Shown here piece after piece: positions 63,185-64,000 of a stretch of 64,000 nucleotides of DNA. Source of the DNA: Clostridiaceae bacterium. GTDB lineage: Bacteria > Bacillota > Clostridia > Lachnospirales > Lachnospiraceae. Made by a program: the position numbers and the translations under genes. The stretch's first letter is position 1. The number at the start of each line of letters is the position of its first letter. Where the stretch lies: positions 930,001-994,000 of the forward strand of contig CABJBA010000001.1 in NCBI GenBank assembly GCA_902363735.1, written 5' to 3'. The notes below the pieces were generated by a model. That model ran no database searches. It had not been told where the DNA came from and saw only the letters and a list, made by a program, of their open reading frames with translations.

Positions 63185-63883
63185 ATGAAAATTGCTGTAA
63201 TTTATGCAACACAACGAAAATCTAAATCCAGTACATACAACATCGCTCAGCAATTTATACAGCATCTGTCCGACAAAGATACCGTAGCAGAATTTTTCCT
63301 GCCTAAAAGCATGCCTAACTTTTGCAGGGGATGTTGGAATTGCTTTACAGATTATAAGAACTGTCCTGATTATAATTATCTTAAGCCGATTCTGGAAGCC
63401 ATGCTTGAAGCGGACTTGCTGGTTTTTACAGCACCTGTTTATGTCTATCATGTTCCGGGACAGGTAAAAGCGTTTCTTGATCACTTTGGATACCAATGGA
63501 TGCCGCATCAGCCAAGAAAAGAAATGTTCAGCAAACAAGCACTTCTCATCTCTACCGCTGCAGGTGCCGGGACAAAATCTGCGCTCAAGGACTTAAAGGA
63601 CAGCATGACTTTCTGGGGTATTTCCCATATCTATACTTTTGGGATAAACCTCCATGCAGCTGATTGGGATAAAGTCAATGATAAAAAAAGATTAAAGATG
63701 CAAAAAGATATTTTTAAGCTTTCACTGAAGATTAAAACAGAATTTAAAAATGTGAAACCCTCTTTAAAAATCAAAATGTTATTTTATACGATGAGATTGA
63801 TGCAAAAAAAGCTTAAGTTTAATCCTGCGGATACACAATATTGGGAGACCCAGGGATGGCTGGGAAAAGAAAGGCCATGGTAA
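63185..63883 (+). CDS. NAD(P)H-dependent flavodoxin-fold oxidoreductase
   Basis: This 232-residue protein has the flavin loop YATQRKSKSSTYNIAQQF (about 8-25), a Cys-rich segment PNFCRGCWNCFTDYKNCPDY (about 44-63) and FTAPVYVYHVPGQVKAFLDHFG. The Cys pattern suggests an iron-sulfur-type flavodoxin reductase. The C-terminal half of about 100 residues has few clear features. GGGGGTTAGG precedes the ATG. Confidence 0.8.
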   Translation: MKIAVIYATQRKSKSSTYNIAQQFIQHLSDKDTVAEFFLPKSMPNFCRGCWNCFTDYKNCPDYNYLKPILEAMLEADLLVFTAPVYVYHVPGQVKAFLDHFGYQWMPHQPRKEMFSKQALLISTAAGAGTKSALKDLKDSMTFWGISHIYTFGINLHAADWDKVNDKKRLKMQKDIFKLSLKIKTEFKNVKPSLKIKMLFYTMRLMQKKLKFNPADTQYWETQGWLGKERPW

Positions 63884-63930
63884 AATTTTATATGTTTTGA
63901 ATTTATACTGTAATCCGATCCCCCATTTCC

Positions 63931-63966
63931 AGCCGAGGTCTTAACAATAAGATCCCGGCTTTTTTG
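63931..63966 (+). terminator. Terminator after the flavodoxin-fold oxidoreductase
   Basis: AGCCGAGGTCTTA pairs imperfectly with TAAGATCCCGGCT, followed by TTTTTTG. Confidence 0.7.
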
Positions 63967-64000
63967 TGTTCAAATTCATCTAAAACGAAATTATTTGAAT

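Overview
The window looks like a chromosome segment of an anaerobic low-to-mid GC Firmicute of the class Clostridia, most likely a Lachnospiraceae member of the Lacrimispora/Enterocloster/Lachnoclostridium kind. This is inferred from strong GGAGG ribosome-binding sites, TTGACA/TATAAT promoters, lipoprotein-type binding proteins, a YesM/YesN-type two-component system, a ROK-type xylose repressor, a fused CobA-HemD and LytTR regulators. No 16S rRNA or other marker gene is present, so genus is not settled.

Layout, bases 1-48,900 (core-like, mostly minus strand). 1-2,879: polyamine-type ABC importer, divergent from a LysR regulator, then a small lipoprotein and a ketopantoate-reductase-like gene. 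5,683-13,721: eight co-directional genes pairing a five-subunit nickel/peptide-type ABC importer with larB, larC and larE, which make the nickel-pincer cofactor of lactate racemase; the leader carries a consensus promoter and an intrinsic terminator-like hairpin. 13,990-16,099: GNAT, exonuclease and peptidoglycan glycosyltransferase genes. 16,434-20,521: xylose genes (ROK repressor, xylB, xylA). 20,724-28,048: sugar-type ABC importer with a permease-less TRAP binding protein and a YesM/YesN sensor pair, probably one sensing-and-uptake unit. 28,344-31,378: a LytTR regulator that appears frameshifted, a small acidic protein and a chemoreceptor. 31,609-35,649: hexuronate genes (mannonate oxidoreductase, uxuA, AraC regulator) and azlCD. 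35,770-36,987: two decayed genes. 37,161-42,912: ftsH, a flavodoxin and hemC/cobA-hemD/sirC for uroporphyrinogen III and sirohydrochlorin. 43,019-48,588: polar amino-acid ABC importer, a coiled-coil protein, a YwaF-type membrane protein, an amidase and an HPr-like protein lacking the phosphorylatable histidine.

Bases 48,900-64,000 (accessory, more AT-rich, mostly plus strand) begin at a tRNA-Ser(CGA) gene. They hold small detoxification and regulator genes (GNAT, two HxlR regulators beside flavin/PPOX-type enzymes, a VOC protein), a sigma-factor/ABC-2 module and a two-component/MacB-FtsX transporter module. Several genes are broken: an alpha/beta hydrolase with its middle deleted, a response-regulator/kinase remnant and an aminoglycoside-phosphotransferase-like gene without its N-lobe. 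Intergenic hairpins and a short motif recur here, as expected of a patchwork region.

The most unusual observation is a 45-bp (15-codon) double-hairpin repeat, seen at four loci between 4.5 and 39.2 kb. In three loci it contributes coding sequence or a C-terminus, and at the fourth it fills a gene junction. One reading frame is open through the unit and through tandem copies and encodes a peptide like KVNLPxGQRExPLGG. In LarC it lies in the linker between the two domains. This resembles protein-invading palindromic elements known from Rickettsia, but I do not recognise this family.
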